NCBI RefSeq assembly: GCF_002848005.1
Contig: NZ_PKHX01000001.1
Location: forward strand, 1 to 64,000
Direction of reading: 5' to 3'
DNA length: 64,000 bases
From: Varibaculum cambriense
GTDB lineage: Bacteria > Actinomycetota > Actinomycetes > Actinomycetales > Actinomycetaceae
The notes under the pieces are model-generated. The model was not told the DNA's origin. It saw only the letters and a list, made by a program, of their open reading frames with translations, and did not search any database. Below are positions 46,294-54,555 of the stretch, piece by piece (the first letter of the stretch is position 1; each line of letters begins with the position of its first letter). The translations under genes and the position numbers were made by a program.

Positions 46294-46683
46294 TTACGCC
46301 TCGATCTTTTCAGGAGCTGGGTTGGTACGCCGTTCGTTAGCGCGAATCAGGGCTACTCCAATCCCCCAGACTGCGGTGACCAGCACTGCCATCCCGACAC
46401 CCACGGTTCCCATTTCAAATAGCATCTGCTGGGTGGTTGATCGCTCCGTAAGCGCAGACAGGAACGGGAAATATGGGATCACTTCCCCATGCCAGAGGTG
46501 CTCAAAAGCCAGCAACAAGGCTCCGCCCCATAGCAGGTTGGTTAGCCAGGTCAGCTTGCGAACTAGATTTAAAGAACGTTCGGTACTTTCCGGGGAAGCA
46601 CCATTTTTTGCTTTCCTTGCGATTTGTTTCTTAGCTGCCGTAACCGCCACTGCTTCTACGGTTGGAACAATAAAACATGCCAT
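46294..46683 (-). CDS. Small membrane protein with MACFIVP N-terminus
   Basis: Protein of 129 residues beginning MACFIVPTVEAVAVTAAKK. Two membrane segments are likely, near residues 47-63 and 92-113, joined by the loop EHLWHGEVIPYFPFL, whose two histidines (62 and 65) stand at the membrane edge. I do not recognise a named family. It stands between hypC at 46774 and the membrane protein at 45915 on the same strand, so all may form one transcript. A link to the hydrogenase-like protein is inferred from position only. Confidence 0.65.
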   Translation of the reverse strand: MACFIVPTVEAVAVTAAKKQIARKAKNGASPESTERSLNLVRKLTWLTNLLWGGALLLAFEHLWHGEVIPYFPFLSALTERSTTQQMLFEMGTVGVGMAVLVTAVWGIGVALIRANERRTNPAPEKIEA

Positions 46684-46773
46684 GATAACTCCTTCGACTA
46701 TCTATGAGCTTGCTACCGAGTTTAACAAATTATCTGCTTGCGATGAGGGATCCTCCACCGCCCGCCCTGCCGG

Positions 46774-47001
46774 CTAGGAAATCATTCCCAACTCTCTCCA
46801 AGTGTCCAATGATTCCTGGGCTTCCTCGGCGGTTAAAAGATTCATTGCAAAACCATTTTGGATGAGGACATAGTCGCCTACGCGCGCCTCGGGAAGATAT
46901 GCCATACAAGCGTCCTGCACTTGTCCAGCTACATCGATGCGCCCCATCGGCATCACGCCGGACTCAATCGATAAGATTTTGCAGGGCACTCCCACGCACA
47001 T
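46774..47001 (-). CDS. hypC: Hydrogenase maturation chaperone HypC, copy 1
   Basis: HypC/HupF family protein of 75 residues starting MCVGVPCKIL, with the essential Cys2 exposed after Met removal. HypC carries the Fe(CN)2CO group with HypD and delivers it to the large subunit. It lies 56 bases downstream of the HoxH-like large-subunit gene and is distinct from the second HypC at 58605-58871. It may be dedicated to that protein. Confidence 0.9.
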   Translation of the reverse strand: MCVGVPCKILSIESGVMPMGRIDVAGQVQDACMAYLPEARVGDYVLIQNGFAMNLLTAEEAQESLDTWRELGMIS

Positions 47002-47057
47002 GATCTACATCCTTCCTTACCGGGATACTTGATCCTCTCACCCCAGGATACTCCTCA

Positions 47058-48317
47058 CTAGTTTTGCAGGGTATCAACCGTCAGCCCCATTTGCCCCTCC
47101 GGAGCTGAACTCAGCGGCAGACAGGGATCAGCCTCACGGATTGATTGCTCTAGAACTGCTTGTCTACTCGCATCTTTTCTGCTGATCGCCTGGGTTAATA
47201 GATCTGCCAGCCAGGGTTCGTTTTGCGCGGTAGGAGTCAGGATGGTAGCGGCACTAATCACCCCTTGGGAATCGGTGCGGTAGGTATGAGCCAGCAATCC
47301 GCGCGGACCATCAACCAGCCCGGTGGCAACTCCCTCTTTAAAACGTGCCTGCTCCACCGGGGGGCAATCTTCCAGTTGTCCTGGTGCAAGCAAATCTATA
47401 AGCTCAGACACTAGCGCGACAGTTCTTTCCAAGACGTGCAAGGTAATGATTGCGCGCGCACTAGCCGCATCTCGGCTAGCCGCTAACCAGCGTACTTGCG
47501 CCGCGCTTGCCAGCTCACTGGGTAAGAGGCCCACCGAAAGCTGCGCAACCGGCCCTACCCGATAGCCCCCTTCTTTTGCGCCCAAACCAGTCAAATAGGG
47601 ACGCGGTGCTGGTGCGCCCGGATTATCCTCAGTTATCTGCTGGTTCCACTGCGAGAAGTCAAACTCTTTCCAGGTCGAACCGGCGCGCGCTGCCCGAACC
47701 CTGTTTCCAAAAATATCCGGGTCTCCGTCCTCGTTAATCAAAGCTAAATCTATCCCCGCAAACTGGCTAAATACTGCGGTCTTAGGCTGAATGTTGAGAG
47801 CTAGTTCGCACAGCTTTTCGGCGCTGGTTAACGCGCCAGATAGGTCTTTTTGCAGGGTCTTTAAATCTTCGATATTCGGCCAATTTCTAACCCCTCCCGG
47901 CACGGCGGTAGTTGGGAAATGCCCTGGCGAACCTGCTGCAATCAGCATTTTCTTAGAGATTTTCTTTAGCGTAATCCCGCTATCGCGGTCTTGGCGTAAG
48001 AACCGTAGGGAATGGGTTTCCACCACCGATCCGTAATGTAGTAGGCGGCGGGTAAGCTCAGCTGCCCGCGATAGTTGCGCACTGTCGTTGAGCATATCGA
48101 GGGCGCGGATCCCGGCTAAATGGTGAGCTACTGGGCATATCCCGCATAAATGCTCGGTCATTTTCAAGGCTTCCAGCGCAGATTTTCCCACCAACATTCC
48201 GTCTATCCGCGGTAAACCTTGCAGATCAAAACGAGCCTGAGCCTGGCCTTGCGAGTCTGGGGATACCACTACCCGCCCTTCCAGCGGATCGATGATTTCA
48301 TCTAGGTTGATTTTCAT
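47058..48317 (-). CDS. HoxH-like [NiFe]-hydrogenase large-subunit homologue lacking a nickel ligand
   Basis: Protein of 419 residues resembling group 3 (HoxH-type) large subunits. The first ligand motif is HLCGICPVAHHLAG with Cys58 and Cys61; the arginine normally before CGIC is replaced. VPGGVRN, YRVGPVAQLSV and DGPRGLLAHTYRTDSQG match HoxH blocks. The C-terminal motif, normally DPCxxCxxH, reads DPCLPLSSA: Cys399 is kept, the second Cys is Leu402 and the His is Ala405. With three of four ligands it may not hold a normal Ni-Fe site. No small subunit or diaphorase gene accompanies it. It is divergent from hypA copy 1 (24 bases apart). Confidence 0.85.
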   Translation of the reverse strand: MKINLDEIIDPLEGRVVVSPDSQGQAQARFDLQGLPRIDGMLVGKSALEALKMTEHLCGICPVAHHLAGIRALDMLNDSAQLSRAAELTRRLLHYGSVVETHSLRFLRQDRDSGITLKKISKKMLIAAGSPGHFPTTAVPGGVRNWPNIEDLKTLQKDLSGALTSAEKLCELALNIQPKTAVFSQFAGIDLALINEDGDPDIFGNRVRAARAGSTWKEFDFSQWNQQITEDNPGAPAPRPYLTGLGAKEGGYRVGPVAQLSVGLLPSELASAAQVRWLAASRDAASARAIITLHVLERTVALVSELIDLLAPGQLEDCPPVEQARFKEGVATGLVDGPRGLLAHTYRTDSQGVISAATILTPTAQNEPWLADLLTQAISRKDASRQAVLEQSIREADPCLPLSSAPEGQMGLTVDTLQN

Positions 48318-48340
48318 GACTCTCCTGGGAAAATGAATAT

Positions 48341-48697
48341 ATGCATGAACTTGGGCTATTAACTTCGGTAGTGGCGGCGGTGGAAAAAGCAGCCGCTGAC
48401 GCTGATTATCAGGTTACCCGAGTTGAAAAAGTCGCGCTAAATGTCGGTACTATGTCTGGCGCTATTCCAGAAGCTCTTTATGGTTCCTGGCCAATCGCTC
48501 GCGAAAACACCATTTGTAGTTCGGCCGAGCTCGAGGTAAACACCATTCCCGCTAGTGTCCACTGCCCGAATTGCAGTAAAGAGGTAGAGATTGACGAGTT
48601 TTTTGCGCTGCTATGCCCAGAATGCGGGATGCCTACTGGCAATCTGGCTCACGGTCGTGAGTTTGAAATTTCCTGGGTGGAATGGGCTAAGGATTAA
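48341..48697 (+). CDS. hypA: Hydrogenase nickel-insertion protein HypA, copy 1
   Basis: HypA of 118 residues. The N-terminal Met-His-Glu binds nickel, and a zinc site is formed by two CxxC pairs (CPNC and CPEC, around residues 74-95). It inserts nickel with HypB. It runs opposite to its neighbours: divergent from the HoxH-like gene and overlapping the end of the protease gene by 11 bases. A second HypA is encoded at 54556-54906. Confidence 0.93.
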   Translation: MHELGLLTSVVAAVEKAAADADYQVTRVEKVALNVGTMSGAIPEALYGSWPIARENTICSSAELEVNTIPASVHCPNCSKEVEIDEFFALLCPECGMPTGNLAHGREFEISWVEWAKD

Positions 48698-49334
48698 CCC
48701 ACGAATCTAGGATCTGGGCAGCATAATTGACCGCTGGTTTTATTCCCGATGCGGCGGTAGCAGTTAAACCTAAGTGGAGGTCTACTTTTTCGCTAACTAC
48801 TCCTACAACTTCTAGCACTGCGGGCTCTTTTCCCGTAAGGCGGGCAGAGCTTAACACATCAAGCAGTCCCACCTGGTGCGGTGACATCTTCATTGAAAGT
48901 AGGCGGGGTACATGATCCCCACTCATATGCAGTGCTTGCCCCGGTTGGCGCTCCTTGCCAGGAGCTACGGAATCTAGAATCAAGAGTCGCTCAGCCTCTT
49001 GAACTACCGGAACCAGCTCCATACCGTTAGTTCCACCTTCTAACAGTGATAGTTCTCCCCGGGCGATCGCAGCCTGCCAAGCAGGACGCTGGGGTACTAA
49101 TGCTTGTAGTCCCGCTAGGATCTCTAGGCCAATGCCATCATCACCCATGATCGGGTTTCCCACCGCCAAGACGGTAAAACGGCTTCCTTCCCAAGCACTA
49201 CCATCAGCCTGAGAGATGTCAGGAAGGGGTAAATAGTGATCACTATTTTCTGCCCCTAAGGGTATTTCTGATGGTAAACTCGCAGGAAATTGCGGGGTAA
49301 ACTCCCCCGCAGACGTCAAGTTACCTGCCGACAT
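48687..49334 (-). CDS. hyaD: Hydrogenase maturation protease
   Basis: HycI/HyaD/HybD family endopeptidase, 215 residues. It cleaves the C-terminal extension of the large subunit after nickel insertion. The core begins at VLAVGNPIMGDDGIG (near residue 55), followed by EGGTNGMELV and SPHQVGLLDVL, which hold the metal-binding acidic and His residues. The first 50 residues are an extension with no known role. It directly follows hyaC (14 bases). Its target should be HyaB, which has a 15-residue tail. Confidence 0.9.
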   Translation of the reverse strand: MSAGNLTSAGEFTPQFPASLPSEIPLGAENSDHYLPLPDISQADGSAWEGSRFTVLAVGNPIMGDDGIGLEILAGLQALVPQRPAWQAAIARGELSLLEGGTNGMELVPVVQEAERLLILDSVAPGKERQPGQALHMSGDHVPRLLSMKMSPHQVGLLDVLSSARLTGKEPAVLEVVGVVSEKVDLHLGLTATAASGIKPAVNYAAQILDSWVNP

Positions 49335-49348
49335 CTATTCCTTTCAAT

Positions 49349-50662
49349 CTAAAGTTCAGGAGCATCATAGGGCTTTGAGGCACGACGCATCCAAACCCCG
49401 CCGGAAATCATGGAGGAGATTCCTCCGTGACGTTCCAGCGAATCTGCCCGGAAAGCAAGATAAATATGCCCGATGACGAAACCCCAGAACATGAACATGA
49501 TCATGGCGTGGATGAAACGCATCATCGGGATTCCCAACCAGTCATTGGGAGCCGCCAATATTTGCCAAAAAAGGTTGGTGTTTTTGTATGGCAATGCATA
49601 CAACGCCACTCCGATAAGCATCTGGAAAGCCCCTAGGACATAAATAGAAGTGTAGGCCATCTGCTGCAGCGGATTGTGCGCCACATAAAGCGGGCTCTCT
49701 TTGCGTAAGAAGAGGTAAAAACCTACCGTCTCTTTGAAATTAATCCAGTCTTGTTTCTTCTTAAACGGCCAGAAAGTTTCCCACCTCATATAGCGATCTT
49801 TGGAGATGAAAGCAATAATTACCCGGGCAGCCCCCACCGCCAGCCAGGCAAATGCTGCTGCAAAGTGGATGAAACGCATAATCCCCATGAGGTATCCCGG
49901 ATCTATCCCCCGGAAGAAAGTATCCCCAAAGAACGGATCCATAATGTAGTAGCCAGTTACGGAGAGGGTAACGATCAGGAAAACGTTAAACCAATGCAGG
50001 AAACGCAAACTAGCAGACCAGACGCTAAGCCTGACCCAATCTTCACTGGTGGGAGTAAGCTCTCCGCCTTGCAGACCGGTACCGACCGGACGCACATTGA
50101 CAAAGCCTTCCATCGTGAAGGGGCTGATATTGCCGTTTTCATCCACGGTGGCGGTGGCAACCCCCAGACAGCGGTAGCCGCGCGACCCCGCCATCTGTGC
50201 ATTCTTCCTTAGCAAAGTTCGCAGCGATCGTTCGGGGGCGGCAACATTCATCACCGATTCGAGATCACCCCGCGCAATAACCGTATTACGAGACTCCCCG
50301 GTCTTAGTCCGCTTCATATCATTGATACGCGCCAACGAGTAGCGCCGATCGACCGCGGGATCGAAGTTTTCGGCCGGGATCTCTACATTGGGGGCGCCAT
50401 GGCGGAATCGGTAGCGCAGCGACTCTTTAAGCGCTACATCTACCGGATCCGTGCTGCCTTCCGGGGAAACCGCCGCCATTACCAGCAGGCGTCGCAGGGA
50501 GATATCCGAACAACTGAAGCCGCCCCCGACCTCAATCCCCTCGGTTTTCGCTTTATCTTGAGCGAAAAACTCGATTTGTCGATCTTTATTCGCCTTTGCT
50601 AAAGCTTTCTCAGAGGATTTTTTCGATAATCCTACAGTTGCCGTTCCCGTTTTATCACTCAT
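49349..50662 (-). CDS. hyaC: Hydrogenase cytochrome b subunit HyaC with N-terminal P-type-ATPase-like domain
   Basis: Protein of 437 residues, nearly twice the usual HyaC size. Residues about 210-437 form the diheme cytochrome b of membrane-bound hydrogenases with four membrane segments; candidate heme histidines are His223, His266, His385 and His399. It passes electrons from HyaA to quinone. Residues about 50-192 resemble the nucleotide-binding domain of P-type ATPases: TDPVDVAL (71-78), NFDPAVDRR (99-107), IARGDLESV (129-137, KGA replaced by RGD) and AGSRGYRCLGVA (158-169). DKTGT and the pump membrane core are absent. The ATG overlaps the hyaB stop by 4 bases. The reading frame is continuous across the junction. 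Confidence 0.88.
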   Translation of the reverse strand: MSDKTGTATVGLSKKSSEKALAKANKDRQIEFFAQDKAKTEGIEVGGGFSCSDISLRRLLVMAAVSPEGSTDPVDVALKESLRYRFRHGAPNVEIPAENFDPAVDRRYSLARINDMKRTKTGESRNTVIARGDLESVMNVAAPERSLRTLLRKNAQMAGSRGYRCLGVATATVDENGNISPFTMEGFVNVRPVGTGLQGGELTPTSEDWVRLSVWSASLRFLHWFNVFLIVTLSVTGYYIMDPFFGDTFFRGIDPGYLMGIMRFIHFAAAFAWLAVGAARVIIAFISKDRYMRWETFWPFKKKQDWINFKETVGFYLFLRKESPLYVAHNPLQQMAYTSIYVLGAFQMLIGVALYALPYKNTNLFWQILAAPNDWLGIPMMRFIHAMIMFMFWGFVIGHIYLAFRADSLERHGGISSMISGGVWMRRASKPYDAPEL

Positions 50663-52401
50663 GACGTTACCGCCTCACCCAGAAGATTTCCATCGGGATC
50701 GAGAATGTGAACCCCACAGGACATACAGGGATCATAGGAATGAATAGTACGCATCGGTTCCAGGGGGGCCTTGGGATCCACCAGCGGATGAGTTCCTGTC
50801 CCCATCAGGGATTCCTCGTAGGGGCCGGTAACTCCTTGAGCGTCGCGCCCTCCTGCCAGCCAGGTAGTAGGAACTACCGCTTGGTAGCGATCCACCTTTC
50901 CATCCTTGATTGATACCCAGTGCGATAGGTCTCCCCGGGCAACTTCAATGAAGGCATATCCTTGCGCTTCGGCCGGCCAACGACTGGGCTCCCACTTACT
51001 GGCATCGAAAACATCAATATCGCCTTCCTTGATGTTCTTAACCAGAGCATTGTAATCCTCGCGCATGAGATCGGCCGACACTACTGCTTCCGCCGCCCGA
51101 GCAAAAGTCCGTCCCATCGTAGAGTTAATCTGTTTGGGGGTAATACCTAAGGTAGCTATCGCTCCGTCGAGCAGCTTCTTAACCGGTTCGTATCCTTGGG
51201 CATAGGCCAAAAGCATCCGCGCGACCGGGCCGACCTGCATCGGCTTACCGTCATAGCGAGGAGCTTTCGACCAAGTGTATTTATCACGGTCACCTAGCCA
51301 TTTGAAAGGCGGTTGCGGACCGGTGTATTTTACCGTGGTCTCTCCCTTGTCGGGAGTTAGTCCCTTCTTGTCTCCCACCGAATACTCATACCAAGCAGAA
51401 GTAATAAACTCTTCAATCTTGTGGGGGTCGAAAGGATGAACCTTGGTTAAATCATCGTCGAATATGACTCCCGGCTTAATGGCGGTGTGCGGTGAGGAAA
51501 GACGAGATTTATTGGGATCACCCGCAAACATCGATCCGGCTAGCCCCACTGCCAGGTAATTCGGATGGGTAGCGCCGATATCGAAGTAGTCTTTGTAAAC
51601 CCCACCCAAGGCTAAAATATCCGGGTAGTAACAATCCTTGACGAACTCGTTGATCTCTTCTACCCAGGTTTTTACTTGATCCATTTGCACCTGGTTAATG
51701 GATTCAGAAGACTGCGGATCAATCGAGCAGGCCATGCCGCCCACCAAGAAGTTCGGATGCGGGTTCTTACCCCCGAATACCGTATTGATACGAATCATGG
51801 AGCGTTGGAACTCTAAAGCATCCAGATAGTGCGCCACGCACATCAAATCTGCTTCGGGAGGAAGACGATAATCTGGGTGATCCCAGTACCCGCCGGTAAA
51901 CACCGAAAGCTGTCCGGACTCCAGGATTTTCTTCACCGTGTCCCGAACCTCGGTGAAGCGCTTGAGGTTATTGCCCCGCCATTTAGAACCGATGGAGTGG
52001 GCAAACTCCAGTGCTTTAGCCGGATCTGCCTTCGCCGCATTGGGAACATTAACGAAGTCCAAAGCATGCAAGTGATAGAAGTGAATCACGTGATCCTGGA
52101 TTTCTTGTGACCCCAAAACCAGCGAGCGGATCAACCGCGCATTTTCTGGGGGATTGGAACCGATAGCATCTTCTACTGCGGTAATGGAAGCAATCGCGTG
52201 AACCGAAGTGCAAACCCCACAAATACGTTGGACGAAGGCCCATACATCCCGAGGATCGCGATTTTGGACGATAGTCTCGATCCCTCGAAACTGGGTACTA
52301 ACGCTCCAGGCCTTTTTAATCTGCTCGCCTTCGGTTTCCATCTCGATACGCAGATGTCCCTCAATGCGGGTTAACGGGTCGATAACTACTTTTTCAGCCA
52401 T
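50659..52401 (-). CDS. hyaB: [NiFe]-hydrogenase large subunit
   Basis: Catalytic subunit of 580 residues of a membrane-bound uptake hydrogenase (group 1 type). Ligand motif one is RICGVCTSVH with Cys61 and Cys64; motif two is DPCMSCGVH with Cys559, Cys562 and His565. A tail of 15 residues (ILDPDGNLLGEAVTS) follows His565 and would be removed by the protease encoded at 48687-49334. RIEGH near the N-terminus carries the proton-path Glu. It overlaps hyaA by one base and hyaC by four. Confidence 0.97.
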   Translation of the reverse strand: MAEKVVIDPLTRIEGHLRIEMETEGEQIKKAWSVSTQFRGIETIVQNRDPRDVWAFVQRICGVCTSVHAIASITAVEDAIGSNPPENARLIRSLVLGSQEIQDHVIHFYHLHALDFVNVPNAAKADPAKALEFAHSIGSKWRGNNLKRFTEVRDTVKKILESGQLSVFTGGYWDHPDYRLPPEADLMCVAHYLDALEFQRSMIRINTVFGGKNPHPNFLVGGMACSIDPQSSESINQVQMDQVKTWVEEINEFVKDCYYPDILALGGVYKDYFDIGATHPNYLAVGLAGSMFAGDPNKSRLSSPHTAIKPGVIFDDDLTKVHPFDPHKIEEFITSAWYEYSVGDKKGLTPDKGETTVKYTGPQPPFKWLGDRDKYTWSKAPRYDGKPMQVGPVARMLLAYAQGYEPVKKLLDGAIATLGITPKQINSTMGRTFARAAEAVVSADLMREDYNALVKNIKEGDIDVFDASKWEPSRWPAEAQGYAFIEVARGDLSHWVSIKDGKVDRYQAVVPTTWLAGGRDAQGVTGPYEESLMGTGTHPLVDPKAPLEPMRTIHSYDPCMSCGVHILDPDGNLLGEAVTS

Positions 52402-53636
52402 TACTTCGCCTCACTGTTCTTTTCGCTGTCCTTAGGAACTTCTGCGTTGGGAGTTTCCTCTGGGGAAGGTGGTTCGGTATCAACATCGGTAGCGTCCCCA
52501 AAGGCAGCCATCGGAGAATTCCGGGTGGCTTTTCGGTCTGCTGCAGCTCTAACGGCGGTAACTCCCGCGTGCACAGCGACACCGGCCGCCACCGCTCCGG
52601 TAAAGCCCAATCCCACCTTCTCGGCAGTAGCTTCCACTCCGAATCCGGGGACGTTTGGCAGGACTTGATAGAACGGTGAGAAACGGTCGAAAAAGTCACG
52701 CTCGGTGCAGCCGATACAGGGGTGACCGGCACCAATCGGCCAACCTGCTTTCATATTCCACTGCACAATCGGGCAGGGGCTAAAGGTAGAGGGGCCTTTA
52801 CAGCCCACATCGTACAGGCACCAACCTTCGCGAGCTCCGGCATCGTCAAAGGTACGTACGAATTGCCCGGCATCAAAATGGGGGCGACGCGGACAGGAGT
52901 CATGGATCCGCTGACCATAGGCGAAGAGGGGACGCCCTTCAGAATCAACTTCGGGAGGCTTGCCGTGGGTCAAGATATAGGTTAGGGAGGCAGTGATTAC
53001 TTCCCCAATCGGGGGGCAACCAGAAACATTTATCACCGCTTTATCTTTAATGATTTCATCTACCCCTACTGCCCCGGTGGGGTTGGGTTTCGCCGCCTGC
53101 ACCGAACCGTAGACTGCGCAGGCTCCCACTGCCAAGATTATGTCTGCGTTTTCGGCCGATTCCCGCAGAACCTGTTCCGCAGTTTTGCCACCTATGGTGC
53201 AGTAGATACCGCCATCTTTAGTAGGAACAGAGCCGTTAACTACCAAAATATGCTTTTTGGCGTTGGTTTCGGCCAAAGCTTCTTCCGCAGCTTCTCCCGC
53301 GGCGGCCATCAGCAGCTCGTTGTAATTCACCGAAAGTAGGTTCAGTACCACTTCTTCTACGGTGGTACCGCCACTGCGCAAAGCTGATTCCATGCAGCCG
53401 GTACACTCTTGGAGCTGGAGCCACACCACATTAGGTTTGGTGATCGCCCCTAGTTTGTCGGCCAATTCTTCGGCGGCTTTTTGCGCCGGAGCTGCATGCG
53501 CCATCTGGGGGGTACCCACAGCAAAGATTGCTGCCAAGCCCGCACAGTATTTAACGAAATCTCGTCGGCTGACCCCGGCGCTGGCGAGGTTATCGGCGAG
53601 GGTTCCCTCCCGCCACGGTTTTATCTCATAGCTCAT
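52401..53636 (-). CDS. hyaA: [NiFe]-hydrogenase small subunit
   Basis: Iron-sulfur subunit of about 411 residues from the ATG at 53636, which has GAGGAA in front. A Tat signal SRRDFVKYCAG (Arg24, Arg25) exports it folded with HyaB. Cluster ligands are seen in ECTGCMES, GACAVYG, GCPP, HDSCPRRP, CLYDVGCKG and GHPCIGCTE. The proximal site is CTGC, not CTCC, so it lacks the extra cysteines of oxygen-tolerant enzymes. A C-terminal membrane segment (GLGFTGAVAAGVAVHAG) precedes an acidic, disordered tail of about 40 residues. Confidence 0.96.
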   Translation of the reverse strand: MSYEIKPWREGTLADNLASAGVSRRDFVKYCAGLAAIFAVGTPQMAHAAPAQKAAEELADKLGAITKPNVVWLQLQECTGCMESALRSGGTTVEEVVLNLLSVNYNELLMAAAGEAAEEALAETNAKKHILVVNGSVPTKDGGIYCTIGGKTAEQVLRESAENADIILAVGACAVYGSVQAAKPNPTGAVGVDEIIKDKAVINVSGCPPIGEVITASLTYILTHGKPPEVDSEGRPLFAYGQRIHDSCPRRPHFDAGQFVRTFDDAGAREGWCLYDVGCKGPSTFSPCPIVQWNMKAGWPIGAGHPCIGCTERDFFDRFSPFYQVLPNVPGFGVEATAEKVGLGFTGAVAAGVAVHAGVTAVRAAADRKATRNSPMAAFGDATDVDTEPPSPEETPNAEVPKDSEKNSEAK

Positions 53637-53686
53637 TTCCGGTTCCTCACTGATATTGAAGGTAGACCACAACGTCTCTCGAGATC

Positions 53687-53692
53687 ATTATA
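53687..53692 (-). promoter_or_regulatory. Candidate -10 element for hyaABC
   Basis: TATAAT on the minus strand lies about 50 bases before the hyaA ATG in the 129-base gap after hypB. No good -35 is found at the right distance, so an activator may be needed. The GTTTGCAC region upstream has partial symmetry but fits no FNR or CRP consensus. Confidence 0.4.
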
Positions 53693-53765
53693 ACTAGCTA
53701 CTGTGCAAACACCACGGTAACCAGGTAAAACATCCACCTATATTACGCAAATAAAATTAACGTAT

Positions 53766-54554
53766 TCATAGTTGCTGCAGCCACTGAATCCAGGCGTCGA
53801 TCCCTTCTCCTTTTTCGGCGGAAACTTCAACCACTTTCACCCCCGGATTTACTTGCTCTAAGTAGCCGCGGAAACGATCCATATCGAAGTTCAGATAGGG
53901 CGCCAGATCCATCTTGTTTACCACCACGATTTCTACCGAGCGGAACATCACCGGATACTTTAGGGGCTTATCTTCGCCCTCGGTAATAGAGAACACCATC
54001 GCTTTGGCGTTCTCCCCCACGTCAAACTCGGCCGGACATACCAGGTTACCCACATTCTCGATAATCACCAGGTCAAGTTGGCTGAGGTCTAAACCATCCA
54101 AAGTGTGATGCACCATGGGGGCATCCAAGTGGCATTCACCCCCAAAACCCTGCCCGGTGTTGAGCAGGGAAATTTGAGCACCATAGCCGCGGAGGCGATC
54201 GGCATCCAAAGGAGTCTCGATATCGCCTTCAATAATTCCGATCCGCATTTTTCCTTGCAGTTCAGCTAGGGTGCGCTCCAGGAGGGTGGTTTTTCCCGAT
54301 CCGGGCGAACTCATCAGGTTAACCACTTTTACGTTGTTTTCTGCGAACGCCTGGCGATTGTGTTCTGCCAAGTGGTCATTTTCCGCATAGATATCTTCTA
54401 GGATTTCAATGCGTTCCTTCTCGGTGTCGTATCCCGAGTGATCCCCGATTAACTCCGGATCAGCTACATATTCACCATGATCATGATGGTGGGTATGATC
54501 CCCATGCTCGTGTGAATGCACCGTGCCGTCATCGTGACGATGAAAACGTCCCAT
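53766..54554 (-). CDS. hypB: Hydrogenase nickel incorporation GTPase HypB
   Basis: SIMIBI-class GTPase of 262 residues that drives nickel insertion with HypA. A histidine-rich N-terminus (about 12 His in the first 30 residues) can store nickel. The P-loop is SSPGSGKTTLLE (82-93). GDIETPLDADR, GGECHLDA (metal-binding Cys and His) and the NKMDLAPYL specificity segment follow. It starts one base after hypA copy 2 and lies upstream of hyaA on the same strand. Confidence 0.96.
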   Translation of the reverse strand: MGRFHRHDDGTVHSHEHGDHTHHHDHGEYVADPELIGDHSGYDTEKERIEILEDIYAENDHLAEHNRQAFAENNVKVVNLMSSPGSGKTTLLERTLAELQGKMRIGIIEGDIETPLDADRLRGYGAQISLLNTGQGFGGECHLDAPMVHHTLDGLDLSQLDLVIIENVGNLVCPAEFDVGENAKAMVFSITEGEDKPLKYPVMFRSVEIVVVNKMDLAPYLNFDMDRFRGYLEQVNPGVKVVEVSAEKGEGIDAWIQWLQQL

Positions 54555-54555
54555 T

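Noticed and set aside
47060..47130. Frameshift hiding the missing Cys-x-x-Cys-x-x-His of the HoxH-like gene
   Set aside because: Both other frames were read through; they give stops or sequences with no such motif, and the frame used keeps the family residues on both sides.
50290..50301. TGES in the HyaC extension as a P-type ATPase actuator motif
   Set aside because: It stands between the FDP and KGA-like segments, in a loop of the N domain, and not in an actuator context; taken as chance.
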